Shown: positions 8,659-17,235 of the stretch, in pieces
Position numbering within the stretch: position 1 is the stretch's first letter
Layout: the number at the start of each line of letters is the position of its first letter
Assembly (NCBI GenBank): GCA_046351095.1
Contig: JAXLZC010000001.1
Location: forward strand, 434,001 to 498,000
Length of the DNA stretch: 64,000 nucleotides
From: BQWY01 sp046351095
Lineage (GTDB): Bacteria; Nitrospirota; Nitrospiria; Nitrospirales; Nitrospiraceae
Reading direction: 5' to 3'
The notes under the pieces: model-generated
Databases searched by the model: none
What the model was told of the DNA's origin: nothing
What the model saw: only the letters and a program-made list of their open reading frames with translations
Translations under genes and position numbers: made by a program

Positions 8659-8927
8659 GGGGCTTCCTCTCGTCGAATCTGAAAAATTAGGTATCTGGTG
8701 CGATGCGAAAATCGATGGGGTGGACGGTCTCGTGCGCGACGTGCGGAGGCTAGCAAAAGCGGGCGCGGCGAGTCAACGGAATCGGACGTTCGTCGGCAGC
8801 GGTAGGTCGTGTGCTGCGAGGGTATATTTTCTGAGGAAACGCCATGGCCAATCACCAGCGCGATGTCCGCGAGGTTGATTCTCGACAGATCCGTTTGTAG
8901 AGTAGCTGCGTAAGTAGAAGCAAGGGA

Positions 8928-8957
8928 TTGTCCAAGGGGCAAGCATTTGGTTAGGGT
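8928..8957 (+). promoter_or_regulatory. sigma70-like promoter, TTGTCC-N18-TAGGGT
   Basis: -35 TTGTCC at 8928-8933 and -10 TAGGGT at 8952-8957, spacer 18 bp; predicted start near 8964, leaving a 33-nt leader with AAGGAGG before the ATG at 8997. The same -10 hexamer and spacing recur at three other promoters in this window. The rest of the 8659-8927 gap holds nothing I recognise apart from the unresolved upstream region of the transketolase gene. Confidence 0.6.
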
Positions 8958-8996
8958 CCTGTATCGTTCGCGTTCACCATACTCAAGGAGGCCTCC

Positions 8997-9335
8997 ATGA
9001 GCGCATTCAGTCGTGCAGTCAGTGCAGCCGTGTTCGGCGTCGCGTTGGCGACGTCGTCGTTTGCCGTGGCGTCCGAAGGCCATGGCAAGATCACGATCAC
9101 CAGCCCGAAGGACGGCGAGGTCCTCGATGGGAAGAGCTTCGAGCTCAAGTACGAGCAGGAGAAGGCGGGCAAGGCGAACCACGCCCACGTGTACCTCGAC
9201 GGCCAATATCAGAAGGGCTTCAAGGGCACGTTCTCGAACGTCCCTGCGGGCAAGCACGAAATCAAGGTCTCTGCGGCGACCGACGACCACAAGGCGTTGG
9301 AGACCGAGGCCGTCGTGCACGTCGAAGTGAAGTAG
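8997..9335 (+). CDS. small secreted Ig-like protein, probably abundant
   Basis: 112 aa with a signal peptide (cleavage near AVASEGHG). The mature 85 residues read as an immunoglobulin-like beta sandwich (ITITSPKDGEVL, FELKYEQEKAG, NHAHVYLDGQYQKG, VPAGKHEIKVSA), close in style to DUF4399-type domains; function unknown. All 12 lysines use AAG and most codons are the C/G-ending preferred set, unlike many neighbours. It has its own promoter, a perfect AAGGAGG Shine-Dalgarno and a strong terminator, so it is a stand-alone, probably highly expressed gene. Histidines in HGK and NHAH could bind metal, but no ligand set is clear. Confidence 0.8.
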   Translation: MSAFSRAVSAAVFGVALATSSFAVASEGHGKITITSPKDGEVLDGKSFELKYEQEKAGKANHAHVYLDGQYQKGFKGTFSNVPAGKHEIKVSAATDDHKALETEAVVHVEVK

Positions 9336-9382
9336 TACGCACCACACGCCGCGTCACAATACGCGGGGTCGATAGTCGAACG

Positions 9383-9419
9383 AAGGCGCCGAGCGGGAGA
9401 CCGTTCGGCGCCTTTTTTT
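9383..9419. terminator. strong intrinsic terminator
   Basis: A 14-bp stem (AAGGCGCCGAGCGG with CCGTTCGGCGCCTT, one G-T wobble) closes a GAGA tetraloop and is followed by a run of T. It lies 47 bp after the small secreted protein gene and before the convergent DUF2061 gene, and the leading A residues may let it work in both directions. Confidence 0.9.
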
Positions 9420-9440
9420 GTTTGTGCGAGGGAAGACGGT

Positions 9441-9692
9441 TTATGGCGAGCTGACCGGCGGAATGACACGGCCCCAGCGGATTTTTTGCCAGACCCGTTC
9501 GTGGGCCCAGTACAGAAATACTTTGGTCATGGCTTCCGTCGAGCCGATGAAGGCTGCGTACTTGATGTTGCCCGTGATGATGTAGCTGATGATCATGGTG
9601 TCGAGTGTGCCGACCGCGCGCCAACTGATGCCTTTGACGAGGCTCCGTACGTGCGATTCCGGGGCTGCGGTAAGCGGCGTCTGCGAGGTCAT
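9441..9692 (-). CDS. DUF2061 small membrane protein
   Basis: 83 aa from the ATG at 9692 (AAGGATT ribosome-binding site inside the preceding gene). Contains the DUF2061 core: SLVKGISWRAVGTLDTM, then a membrane segment IISYIITGNIKYAAFIGS and VFLYWAHERVWQKIRWG. The family consists of predicted two-helix inner-membrane proteins of unknown function, often next to sulfur or cysteine metabolism genes. Its ATG overlaps the stop of the Rrf2 regulator (ATGA at 9692-9689), so the two are translationally coupled and co-transcribed. A longer N-terminal reading exists but lies inside the regulator gene and is not needed. Confidence 0.85.
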   Translation of the reverse strand: MTSQTPLTAAPESHVRSLVKGISWRAVGTLDTMIISYIITGNIKYAAFIGSTEAMTKVFLYWAHERVWQKIRWGRVIPPVSSP

Positions 9693-10249
9693 GGGCGAAT
9701 CCTTTTTTCGGGAACGATCGATCCCGCGCGCTTCGTTGCGGCGCCGGGTGCGGCTGCGGGCGAACCCGGACGAGTATGCGGTCCGCTGGCAGCCATCTGC
9801 GCCAGCGTGTAGTGGTCGAGGATGTCGGCGATGGCGTCGCGGACATCCCGCATCGCCACCTGAATGGGACAAAAGCTGGCCGTCGCGTGCGGGCAATCCT
9901 GACAGGTTTGATAGGCCGTCACGCTCACGCAGGCGATCGGCGCCAACGGGCCATCCAAGATACGGATGATCTGGCCAACCGTAATCTCCTCCGGTGACTT
10001 GATCAGGCGGTAACCACCGCGCGCCCCGCGTTGGCTGGCGACGATGCCGGCGCGTTTCAGCGCGAGCAAAATTTGCTCAAGAAATTCGACCGGGATTCTC
10101 TGGCGTTGCCCGATGTCATGCCGTTGCAGCAGGCGCGGGACGAAGGTGCGCGTCGACGACGAGGCGTCCGGCGGCGAGGTCTCGTCCCCAGCACCTGCCA
10201 GTTCCAACAGCGCGCGTAATCCGTATTCGCTTTTTTTCGAAAACTTCAT
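9689..10249 (-). CDS. Rrf2-family Fe-S transcriptional regulator
   Basis: 186 aa. The N-terminus MKFSKKSEYGLRALLELA and the wing QRGARGGYRLIKSPEEITVGQII are classic for the Rrf2 family (IscR, NsrR, CymR). The cluster-binding region carries four cysteines, IACVSV...QTCQDCP...SFCPIQ, more than the three usual in IscR/NsrR. A roughly 20-residue insertion (DETSPPDASSSTRTF) lies between helix 1 and the recognition helices, which is odd for this family. The tail is Ala/Pro-rich. It probably senses iron-sulfur status or nitric oxide; the nearness of nirK makes NO sensing plausible but unproven. It is transcribed with the DUF2061 gene. Confidence 0.88.
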   Translation of the reverse strand: MKFSKKSEYGLRALLELAGAGDETSPPDASSSTRTFVPRLLQRHDIGQRQRIPVEFLEQILLALKRAGIVASQRGARGGYRLIKSPEEITVGQIIRILDGPLAPIACVSVTAYQTCQDCPHATASFCPIQVAMRDVRDAIADILDHYTLAQMAASGPHTRPGSPAAAPGAATKRAGSIVPEKRIRP

Positions 10250-10328
10250 CGCAAATTGTGTCGCCGAATTGGTTTAGCGCCGCGACGAGGTTCCACGCGA
10301 ACGGGGCTGCGGCGCGAAAACCTTAGTG

Positions 10329-10375
10329 ACTTGCTCAAGTTTTCTGACATTAGATCTGCCGAAAAAGAAAGTCAA
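10329..10375 (-). promoter_or_regulatory. rrf2 promoter with overlapping palindrome
   Basis: On the minus strand, -35 TTGACT at 10375-10370, a 17-bp spacer and -10 TAATGT at 10352-10347 form a near-consensus promoter, with a start near 10340. A palindrome ACTTG-CT-CAAGT at 10329-10340 covers the predicted start and first transcribed bases, flanked by outer inverted GAAAAC / GTTTTC (10316-10321 and 10339-10344). This is the position for an autorepressor; binding by the Rrf2 protein is inference. Confidence 0.65.
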
Positions 10376-10508
10376 CGCGGCCACAGGCGCGACGCCTATC
10401 GTTACGACTGCCTATGTACGGTCGGAACTGGATCTGTCCTGCGATCGTTGGTTCGCTCAGACTGTGTCGGTGCGCATGCGCGCGAGTAGGGCCTCGACCC
10501 GATGCGGC

Positions 10509-10538
10509 TTGACACTGCGCCACGATCATTGTTAGGGT
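10509..10538 (+). promoter_or_regulatory. glyQ promoter, TTGACA-N18-TAGGGT
   Basis: Consensus -35 TTGACA at 10509-10514 and -10 TAGGGT at 10533-10538, spacer 18 bp, start predicted near 10545. It lies inside the longest possible glyQ reading frame and therefore argues for the downstream GTG start at 10583, giving a leader of about 38 nt. It may drive the whole packed plus-strand unit up to ribE. Confidence 0.65.
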
Positions 10539-10582
10539 CGAATGACGCAATTCACCTGTTCCAGCAAGGCTTTTGGCGGTCC

Positions 10583-11509
10583 GTGACCTTCCAGGATCTC
10601 ATTCTCACGCTCCATCATTTTTGGGCCGACCGAGGCTGCATCGTCCACCAGCCGTATGACGTGGAAATGGGCGCCGGTACGTTTCATCCGGCGACGTTTC
10701 TCCGTGCCTTGGGGCCGGAACCTTGGCGCGCCGCCTACGCGCAACCTTGCCGTCGTCCGACGGACGGCCGGTACGGCGAAAATCCCAATCGGCTCCAGCA
10801 CTATTATCAGTATCAAGTCGTGCTGAAACCCGCGCCTGCGGACATTCAGGATCTTTACTTACAGAGTCTCGCCGTGCTCGGGATCGACCCGAGTCGTCAC
10901 GATATTCGGTTCATGCAGGACGACTGGGAGTCGCCCACACTCGGCGCCTGGGGCCTGGGCTGGGAAGTCCGCTTGGACGGCATGGAGATTACGCAGTTTA
11001 CCTATTTCCAGGAAATCGGCGGCATCGAGTTGGAGCCGATCACCGTGGAGCTGACCTACGGCACCGAGCGGATCGCCATGTATCTGCAAGGCGTCGACAG
11101 CGTCTTCGACCTCCAATGGAACGACCAGCTCACGTACGGCGACGTGCATCATCGCGCCGAGGTGGAATTCTCGCGCTCGAATTTCGAAGAAGGCAACGTG
11201 GCGATGCTGATGGGGCTGTTTCAGTCCTATGAGCAGGAATGTCGCGACCTGCTGGCCAAGAAGCTGACGTTGCCGGCGTACGACTACTGCATCAAGTCGT
11301 CGCATGCGTTTAATCTGCTCGACGCACGTGGCGCGATCAGCGTCGCCGAACGTACGGGCTACATCGCGCGTGTGCGCGGACTCGCGCGCCTCTGCGCGGA
11401 ACAATATATCCAGTCGCGCGCCGAGATGGGCCATCCCTTACTGCGCCATACGTCGCCGTCGGAACAGGGCGCGTCGCGCCGCAGCCGTTCCGCATCCACT
11501 CGCTCGTAA
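10583..11509 (+). CDS. glyQ: glycyl-tRNA synthetase alpha subunit
   Basis: 308 aa from the GTG at 10583, close to the usual 290-310. The alpha chain of the heterotetrameric bacterial glycyl-tRNA synthetase activates glycine with ATP. Highly conserved motifs run throughout: TFQDLILTLHHFWADRGC, ALGPEPWRAAYAQPCRRPTDGRYG, NPNRLQHYYQYQV, GAWGLGWEVRLDGMEITQFTYFQ and SHAFNLLDARGAISV. A longer frame opens at 10502, but its extra 27 residues have no family match and contain the promoter. The last 20 residues (SEQGASRRSRSAST) are a basic tail beyond the normal end. glyS follows after 29 bp. Confidence 0.95.
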   Translation: MTFQDLILTLHHFWADRGCIVHQPYDVEMGAGTFHPATFLRALGPEPWRAAYAQPCRRPTDGRYGENPNRLQHYYQYQVVLKPAPADIQDLYLQSLAVLGIDPSRHDIRFMQDDWESPTLGAWGLGWEVRLDGMEITQFTYFQEIGGIELEPITVELTYGTERIAMYLQGVDSVFDLQWNDQLTYGDVHHRAEVEFSRSNFEEGNVAMLMGLFQSYEQECRDLLAKKLTLPAYDYCIKSSHAFNLLDARGAISVAERTGYIARVRGLARLCAEQYIQSRAEMGHPLLRHTSPSEQGASRRSRSASTRS

Positions 11510-11538
11510 CGTACCTCGCACGCCATACGGACCGTCCC

Positions 11539-13824
11539 ATGCCGAAGTCACAGGCCCGCTCCTCCAAACCGAAATCGGCAGCGAAGTCGTCGACCGGCCG
11601 TCCGGCGCCGAAAGCTGCGTCATCGGCCAAGGCCGCCGACCTCCTGTTGGAAATCGGCACGGAAGAATTGCCGTATCAATTTATTGCGCCCGCGCGAAAA
11701 GCGCTTGAGCAGGCGGCCGCCGCGTTCGTCACGGAACAACGGTTGTCCAGCGGCACGATACGTACGGTCGCCACGCCTCGTCGGCTGGCCCTCATCGTCG
11801 AGCAGTTGTCCGCGAAACAAGCGGACGCTGTGAAGGAAGCGATGGGGCCACCCAAGTCCGCCGCGTTCGACGCAGCCGGCCAGCCCACCAAGGCCGCGCT
11901 GGGGTTTGCCGCGTCGCATGGCCTGGCCGTGACGGATCTCCAGGAACGCGAACTTCCCAAGGGCGTATACTTATTCGCCGTCAAACAGGAAGTCGGCCGA
12001 CCGACGCTGACGCTGCTGCAGGAACACTTAGCTTCGGTCGTCCGCGAACTGACGTTTCCCAAGGCCATGAAGTGGAACGAGACCGGCTTCCGCTTTGCGC
12101 GCCCGCTGCGGTGGATCCTCGCGTTGTACGGTTCGCAAGTGGTCGAGATCGAAGTCGGCGGCATCCGCGCCGGACGTCGGACCTATGGGCATCGTGTTCT
12201 CGGCGGCAAACAGGCCGCGAAGGGCGTGACGATACCGCAGGCCGGCGACTACGAACGTGTCTTGTCGAAGGCCGGTGTGGTGGTCGATCCGGCCAAGCGG
12301 CGCGCGGCGATCGAACAGGCCTTGAGCCTCCTGGCGAAACAGACCAAAGGCGAATGGCGCGCAGACGAAGGGCTTGTCGATCAGGCGGTCTACGCCGTCG
12401 AACAACCGGCAGCCATCGTCGGGAGTTTCGACCGCAAACATCTGGATCTGCCCGCCGATGTGATCGAAACGGCGATGAAGGAGCATCAGGGATTTTTTGC
12501 GCTGCGTGACGCGCGCGGCGCGTTGCTGCCGAACTTCCTCGCCGTCGTGAATATTGTAGCGCGCGACATGTCGGCCATCCGGAAAGGCAACGAGCGAGTA
12601 TTGGCTGCGCGCTTGTCGGATGCCGGCTTCTATTTCGGCGAAGACCAAAAGGTGCCGCTCGCCGAGCGTGTGAAAAAGTTAGACGGCGTTGTGTTCCATC
12701 AAAAGCTCGGGACGATGGGGCAGAAAGCGCAACGTGTCGTCCAGTTGTCCGAGTGGTTGGCGGCGCAGACGGGGCAGTCGGCGCAGCGCGCGTCGGTGCG
12801 TCGCGCTGCAGAGTTGGCGAAGGCCGATCTCACGACCGGTGTGGTGGGCGAATTTCCGGCGTTGCAGGGAATTATGGGCGGCGCCTACGCAAGCAAGCAA
12901 GGCGAGTCCGCCGAGGTCAGCGCCGCAATTCGTGACCAATATCTGCCGCGTGGTATGGACGCCGAGTTGCCCGAGACACGTGTTGGACAGATCGTCGCGG
13001 TTGCAGATCGGCTCGATACGATCGCCGCATTTTTTGCCGGCGGGATGACCCCCAAAGGGTCCGAAGATCCCTTCGCCTTGCGGCGGCATGCCTTGTCGGT
13101 CGTTCGAATTTTGCTCGAAGGCAGTTGGCGACTGAATCTTGCGGCGGCCTTGCGGCAGGCGACTGAGGCAGCGACGGCGCATCTCGTTCGACCGTCCGCC
13201 GAACAACGCAGCGGCCAGGCGGCGGCGCCGCCTCCTGCCTCGCAGGAGAAGAGCGGGAAGCCCGCGCGACCGCCGAAACCGCCGGACGATCCGCTGCCGT
13301 TTCTGCTGGAACGGTTTAAGTATTACGTCACGACCAAATATGGTCTGCGTCCTGACTTGCTTGATGCGGTGCTCGCGCAGGCGGCCTCCGGCTGGACCAA
13401 AGAGGTCGATCTGCTCGACCTGTTCGAGCGGTTGCGCGCGCTGCAGACGATCGCAAGCCAGCCTGCGTTCGATCCGTTGATCGTCGGGTACAAACGGGCG
13501 CATCGCCTCGTGCGAAAAGAACAGTGGACGACGGCGACCGTCTCGACGGAGAAGCTACAGCTTCCTGTTGAGCAGGCACTCCATCGTGCGTTGGTGACGG
13601 CGCGCGATGCGGTGACGGGTGCGGTCGGGCGTCGCGCCTACGCGGAGGCGCTAGCGGCGCTGGTGGGATTGAAGGAACCGGTCGACGCCTTTTTCGACGG
13701 GGTGATGGTCAATGCCGATGACCCGGCGCAACGCGCGAACCGGCTGTCGCTGTTGGCGCTCATCGACGACATTTTTGCGCAGGTCGCGGATTTCTCCGCC
13801 GTGGTGGAGCCGGGCGGAGCCTGA
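11539..13824 (+). CDS. glyS: glycyl-tRNA synthetase beta subunit
   Basis: 761 aa, longer than the usual 690. The beta chain binds tRNA-Gly and completes the enzyme with GlyQ. The family start LLLEIGTEELPYQFI appears only at residue 35, after a Lys/Ala/Ser/Pro-rich extension; other landmarks are RWILALYGSQVVEIEVGG, MKEHQGFFALRDARG, LLPNFLAVVNI, AARLSDAGFYFGEDQKVPL and LFERLRAL with a C-terminal DALR-type region ending at FFDGVMVNADD. A second low-complexity insert (about 555-585, Pro/Ala/Lys-rich) precedes LPFLLERFKYY. Both insertions are absent from typical GlyS and are probably disordered. Confidence 0.95.
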   Translation: MPKSQARSSKPKSAAKSSTGRPAPKAASSAKAADLLLEIGTEELPYQFIAPARKALEQAAAAFVTEQRLSSGTIRTVATPRRLALIVEQLSAKQADAVKEAMGPPKSAAFDAAGQPTKAALGFAASHGLAVTDLQERELPKGVYLFAVKQEVGRPTLTLLQEHLASVVRELTFPKAMKWNETGFRFARPLRWILALYGSQVVEIEVGGIRAGRRTYGHRVLGGKQAAKGVTIPQAGDYERVLSKAGVVVDPAKRRAAIEQALSLLAKQTKGEWRADEGLVDQAVYAVEQPAAIVGSFDRKHLDLPADVIETAMKEHQGFFALRDARGALLPNFLAVVNIVARDMSAIRKGNERVLAARLSDAGFYFGEDQKVPLAERVKKLDGVVFHQKLGTMGQKAQRVVQLSEWLAAQTGQSAQRASVRRAAELAKADLTTGVVGEFPALQGIMGGAYASKQGESAEVSAAIRDQYLPRGMDAELPETRVGQIVAVADRLDTIAAFFAGGMTPKGSEDPFALRRHALSVVRILLEGSWRLNLAAALRQATEAATAHLVRPSAEQRSGQAAAPPPASQEKSGKPARPPKPPDDPLPFLLERFKYYVTTKYGLRPDLLDAVLAQAASGWTKEVDLLDLFERLRALQTIASQPAFDPLIVGYKRAHRLVRKEQWTTATVSTEKLQLPVEQALHRALVTARDAVTGAVGRRAYAEALAALVGLKEPVDAFFDGVMVNADDPAQRANRLSLLALIDDIFAQVADFSAVVEPGGA

Positions 13825-13871
13825 CGCAGGCGGCGCGTACGTAACCGGTCACCCAAACGTCGGAGGGTGCG

Positions 13872-14369
13872 GTGGATCCCCAGCGCGACGGTGAGGAGCG
13901 GGCCCGTCTCGTCAGTCGGTACTCGACCCGCGTGACCTGGGCGCTAATGGTCCTCTGTCCGGCCTTGTTTCTCGGTGGCATGTGGGGGAGCGGGGTCCAG
14001 CCGGAAGAACTCTTTTCCTTGCCTGAACAGTACAGTCCCACCGAAGATGTCTGCTTACGCCTGGGGTGGAAGCGGGTGGCGGGGAAAGAGGACCTCGTGC
14101 AGATCTGCTCCGAGTGGCTCAAGCTGTCCGACCCCACCGGGGAGACCCACAAGGCGCAGCGCGGCCTGCAAGTGGCCGAAAATGCCGAAGGGCGGCTCTA
14201 CTTCGACTACGGGACGCGGGCCGATTGGCATTTAGCCGCATTTGTGGCATTTGTAGGGGCGATTTTGGCGTTTGGGTGGTTTGTGCGCCGGTATCTGGTG
14301 CAGCGTTACCGACGACACCTGGAGGAAGCCGCGGCACAACGCGTGGCCCTGTCCCAGCTGTCGTCTTAA
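13872..14369 (+). CDS. two-helix membrane protein of unknown function
   Basis: 165 aa from a GTG with CGGAGGG upstream. There are two hydrophobic segments: VTWALMVLCPALFLGGMWG (about 21-40) and LAAFVAFVGAILAFGWFV (about 121-138), flanking an extracytoplasmic loop of about 80 residues with two cysteines (EDVCLRLGW and VQICSEWL) that could pair. A basic cytoplasmic tail RRYLVQRYRRHLEEAAAQR follows. I do not recognise a family. It sits between glyS (47-bp gap) and ppdK (22-bp gap) in the same direction. Confidence 0.75.
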   Translation: MDPQRDGEERARLVSRYSTRVTWALMVLCPALFLGGMWGSGVQPEELFSLPEQYSPTEDVCLRLGWKRVAGKEDLVQICSEWLKLSDPTGETHKAQRGLQVAENAEGRLYFDYGTRADWHLAAFVAFVGAILAFGWFVRRYLVQRYRRHLEEAAAQRVALSQLSS

Positions 14370-14391
14370 CACGAAAAGAGGAGCGACCATC

Positions 14392-17235
14392 GTGGCAGCC
14401 AAGAAGAAGTTTGTCTATTACTTCGGCGACGGCAAGGCCGAGGGCAAGGGCGACATGAAAAATCTGTTGGGCGGCAAGGGCGCCGGCCTGGCGGAAATGA
14501 CGAATCTACGTATCTCGGTGCCCGCCGGCTTTACGATCACCACCGAAGCCTGCGTCGAGTACTACAAAAACGGCAAAAAATATCCGCCCGGCATGTGGGA
14601 AGAGGCGCTGAAAGCGCTGAAGCGCGTCGAGAAGTCGATGGGGATGACCTTCGGCGATCCGGCGAATCCGCTCCTCGTGTCCGTGCGCTCCGGCGCGCGC
14701 GCCAGCATGCCCGGCATGATGGACACAGTGTTGAACGTCGGCCTCACCACAAAGACCGTGGAAGGGTTGGCGGCCAAGACCCGCAACGAGCGGTTCGCGC
14801 AGGACAGTTACCGCCGCTTCGTGACGATGTTCGGCAGTATCGTGATGGGCGTCAGCCGCGAACACTTCGAAGAAATTCTTGTGCAGAAAAAAGCCAAGCT
14901 CGGCGTGACGCAAGACACGCACTTGGATGCGAAGGCGCTGCGCGAACTCGTCGAGAGTTTCAAGGAGCTCATCAAACACGACACCGGCCACGACTTTCCG
15001 GACGATCCCGTCGAGCAGTTGCGTATGGCGACCAACGCCGTGTTCTCCTCGTGGTACGGCGCACGTGCGATCACCTATCGCAAGCTCTATAGCATTCCCG
15101 ATACCTGGGGCACGGCGGTGAACGTCGTGGCCATGGTGTTCGGCAACATGGGCGACACAAGCGGCACCGGCGTGTCGTTCACGCGCGACCCGGCGACCGG
15201 CGAAGCGAAATTTTTCGGCGAATGTTTGATGAACGCGCAGGGCGAGGATGTCGTGGCGGGTATCCGCACGCCGTTCCCGGTGACGCAGTTGGCGAAGCTG
15301 TTGCCGGACGCCTATCGCGATTTGGAAACGACCTACAAGCGGTTGGAGAAACACTATCGCGACATGCTTGACCTGGAGTTCACCATCCAGGAAGGCAAGC
15401 TCTACATGCTCCAGACCCGTGTCGGGAAACGGACCGGCATCGCCGCCGTCCGTATCGCCGTCGACATGGTGAAGGAAGGCGTGATTTCGAAGGAAGAGGC
15501 AGTGCGGCGCGTCGAGCCCGATCACCTGTCGCAGTACCTCTATCCGATTTTCGACACGAAGGCGGAACAGACGCGTTCGCCCTTAGGGAAAGGTTTGCCG
15601 GCGGGCCCGGGCGCGGCGGCGGGCAAGATCGCGTTGACGCCGGAGCGCGCCGTCGAAATGCAGGCAGCCGGACAACGTGTGGTGCTCGTGCGCCAGGAAA
15701 CGAGCCCGGACGACATTCACGGTATGAACGCCTCGCTTGGATTTTTGACTGCGCGTGGCGGCATGACCTCCCACGCGGCGGTCGTCGCGAGACAGATGGG
15801 GAAGGTCTGCGTCGCGGGATGCGAATCCGTCGAAGTCGAAAACAATCAATCCGTCCGCATCGGCAACAAAGTTTTCCGCGAGGGCGACTTTCTGTCGATC
15901 AACGGTTCGACCGGCAACGTGTACGACGGCGACATTCCCGTCGTGGCGTCGGAAGTCATCCAAGTGCTCGAAGGCAAGATGCAGGCGGCGCAGTCGGAAA
16001 AGTATCAACGGTTCGAGACGATCTTGAAGTGGGCCGACGGCATCCGCGCGTTGAAAGTGCGCTCGAATGCGGACGTGCCCGATCAGGCGCGCATCGCGCG
16101 CGGGTTCGGCGCGGAAGGTATCGGACTCTGCCGCACGGAGCACATGTTTTTTGCGGAGGACCGTATCACGATCATGCAGAAGATGATCTTGGCGCGGACG
16201 CCGGAAGATCGCGAACGCTACCTCGATCAACTGCTGCCGCTGCAGCGGCAGGATTTCATCGGGCTGTATCGCGAGATGAAGGGCTATCCGGTCACGATCC
16301 GCTTGCTCGATCCGCCGCTCCACGAGTTTTTACCGCGCCGCGAGGAGTTGATGGTCGAAATCGCCAAGCTCGAACTGACGGGCGGCAACGCCGCGACGTT
16401 GGAAGAAAAACGGACCTTACTCGCGCGAGTGGAAGAACTGCACGAGTTCAACCCGATGTTGGGGTTGCGCGGTTGCCGTCTCGGCATCACGATGCCGGAG
16501 ATCACCCGGATGCAGGTGCGCGCGATTATGGAAGCGGCCTGCGAGATCGCGAAGGAAGGCAAAAAGATCGTCCCGGAAATCATGATCCCCTTGGTGGGCA
16601 TGGTGAACGAGATGAAGGCGCAGAAGGACCTCGTGCGCGAGGTCGCACAGGATACGATGAAACGCGCCGGAGTGAAGTTGAACTACCTCGTCGGCACGAT
16701 GATCGAGTTGCCGCGCGCGGCGGTCACGGCGGGCGCCATCGCGAAGGAAGCGGAGTTTTTCTCCTTCGGGACGAACGACCTCACACAAACCACGTTTGGA
16801 TTTTCACGTGACGACGCCGCAAAGTTCGTGGGCATCTACAAGGAACAGAAGATTCTCGATTGCGATCCGTTCGCCGTGCTCGACCGCGAAGGCGTCGGCG
16901 AAATGGTGCAGCTCGGTATTCGCGCCGGACGCGAGACGCGCCCCGACATCAAGCTCGGGATTTGCGGCGAACATGGCGGCGATCCCAGTTCCATCGAGTT
17001 CTGCCACCAGGCCGGTCTCGACTACGTCAGTTGTTCACCCTATCGTGTGCCGATCGCTCGGTTGGCGGCCGCGCATGCCGTGTTGAACGCACCGAGCACA
17101 ATAGGCGCATCCCAAAAGGCGGCGAAGTCGGCTAAGGCGAGTCCGAAACCCGCGCCGCGCCCGCGCGCCGCCGGCAAGGCGACCGCACGGTCGGCTCGTA
17201 AACCGGCCCGGGCTGGTCGCTCCGCGAAACGGTGA
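14392..17235 (+). CDS. ppdK: pyruvate, phosphate dikinase
   Basis: 947 aa from the GTG at 14392, selected because AAGAGGAGCG precedes it and the product begins at the normal AAKKKFVYYFGDG. PPDK interconverts pyruvate, ATP and phosphate with PEP, AMP and pyrophosphate; in reductive TCA autotrophs it feeds gluconeogenesis. The N-terminal ATP-grasp domain (NLLGGKGAGLAEM, VSVRSGARASMPGMMDTVLN), the phosphohistidine domain with catalytic His in GGMTSHAAVVARQMGK, and the PEP-binding TIM barrel (GIGLCRTEHMFF, FSFGTNDLTQTTFG, GICGEHGGDPSSIEF) are all present. The last 45 residues form an unusual Lys/Ala/Pro/Arg-rich tail resembling histone H1 and are not part of the normal enzyme. ribD starts on its stop codon. 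Confidence 0.97.
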   Translation: MAAKKKFVYYFGDGKAEGKGDMKNLLGGKGAGLAEMTNLRISVPAGFTITTEACVEYYKNGKKYPPGMWEEALKALKRVEKSMGMTFGDPANPLLVSVRSGARASMPGMMDTVLNVGLTTKTVEGLAAKTRNERFAQDSYRRFVTMFGSIVMGVSREHFEEILVQKKAKLGVTQDTHLDAKALRELVESFKELIKHDTGHDFPDDPVEQLRMATNAVFSSWYGARAITYRKLYSIPDTWGTAVNVVAMVFGNMGDTSGTGVSFTRDPATGEAKFFGECLMNAQGEDVVAGIRTPFPVTQLAKLLPDAYRDLETTYKRLEKHYRDMLDLEFTIQEGKLYMLQTRVGKRTGIAAVRIAVDMVKEGVISKEEAVRRVEPDHLSQYLYPIFDTKAEQTRSPLGKGLPAGPGAAAGKIALTPERAVEMQAAGQRVVLVRQETSPDDIHGMNASLGFLTARGGMTSHAAVVARQMGKVCVAGCESVEVENNQSVRIGNKVFREGDFLSINGSTGNVYDGDIPVVASEVIQVLEGKMQAAQSEKYQRFETILKWADGIRALKVRSNADVPDQARIARGFGAEGIGLCRTEHMFFAEDRITIMQKMILARTPEDRERYLDQLLPLQRQDFIGLYREMKGYPVTIRLLDPPLHEFLPRREELMVEIAKLELTGGNAATLEEKRTLLARVEELHEFNPMLGLRGCRLGITMPEITRMQVRAIMEAACEIAKEGKKIVPEIMIPLVGMVNEMKAQKDLVREVAQDTMKRAGVKLNYLVGTMIELPRAAVTAGAIAKEAEFFSFGTNDLTQTTFGFSRDDAAKFVGIYKEQKILDCDPFAVLDREGVGEMVQLGIRAGRETRPDIKLGICGEHGGDPSSIEFCHQAGLDYVSCSPYRVPIARLAAAHAVLNAPSTIGASQKAAKSAKASPKPAPRPRAAGKATARSARKPARAGRSAKR

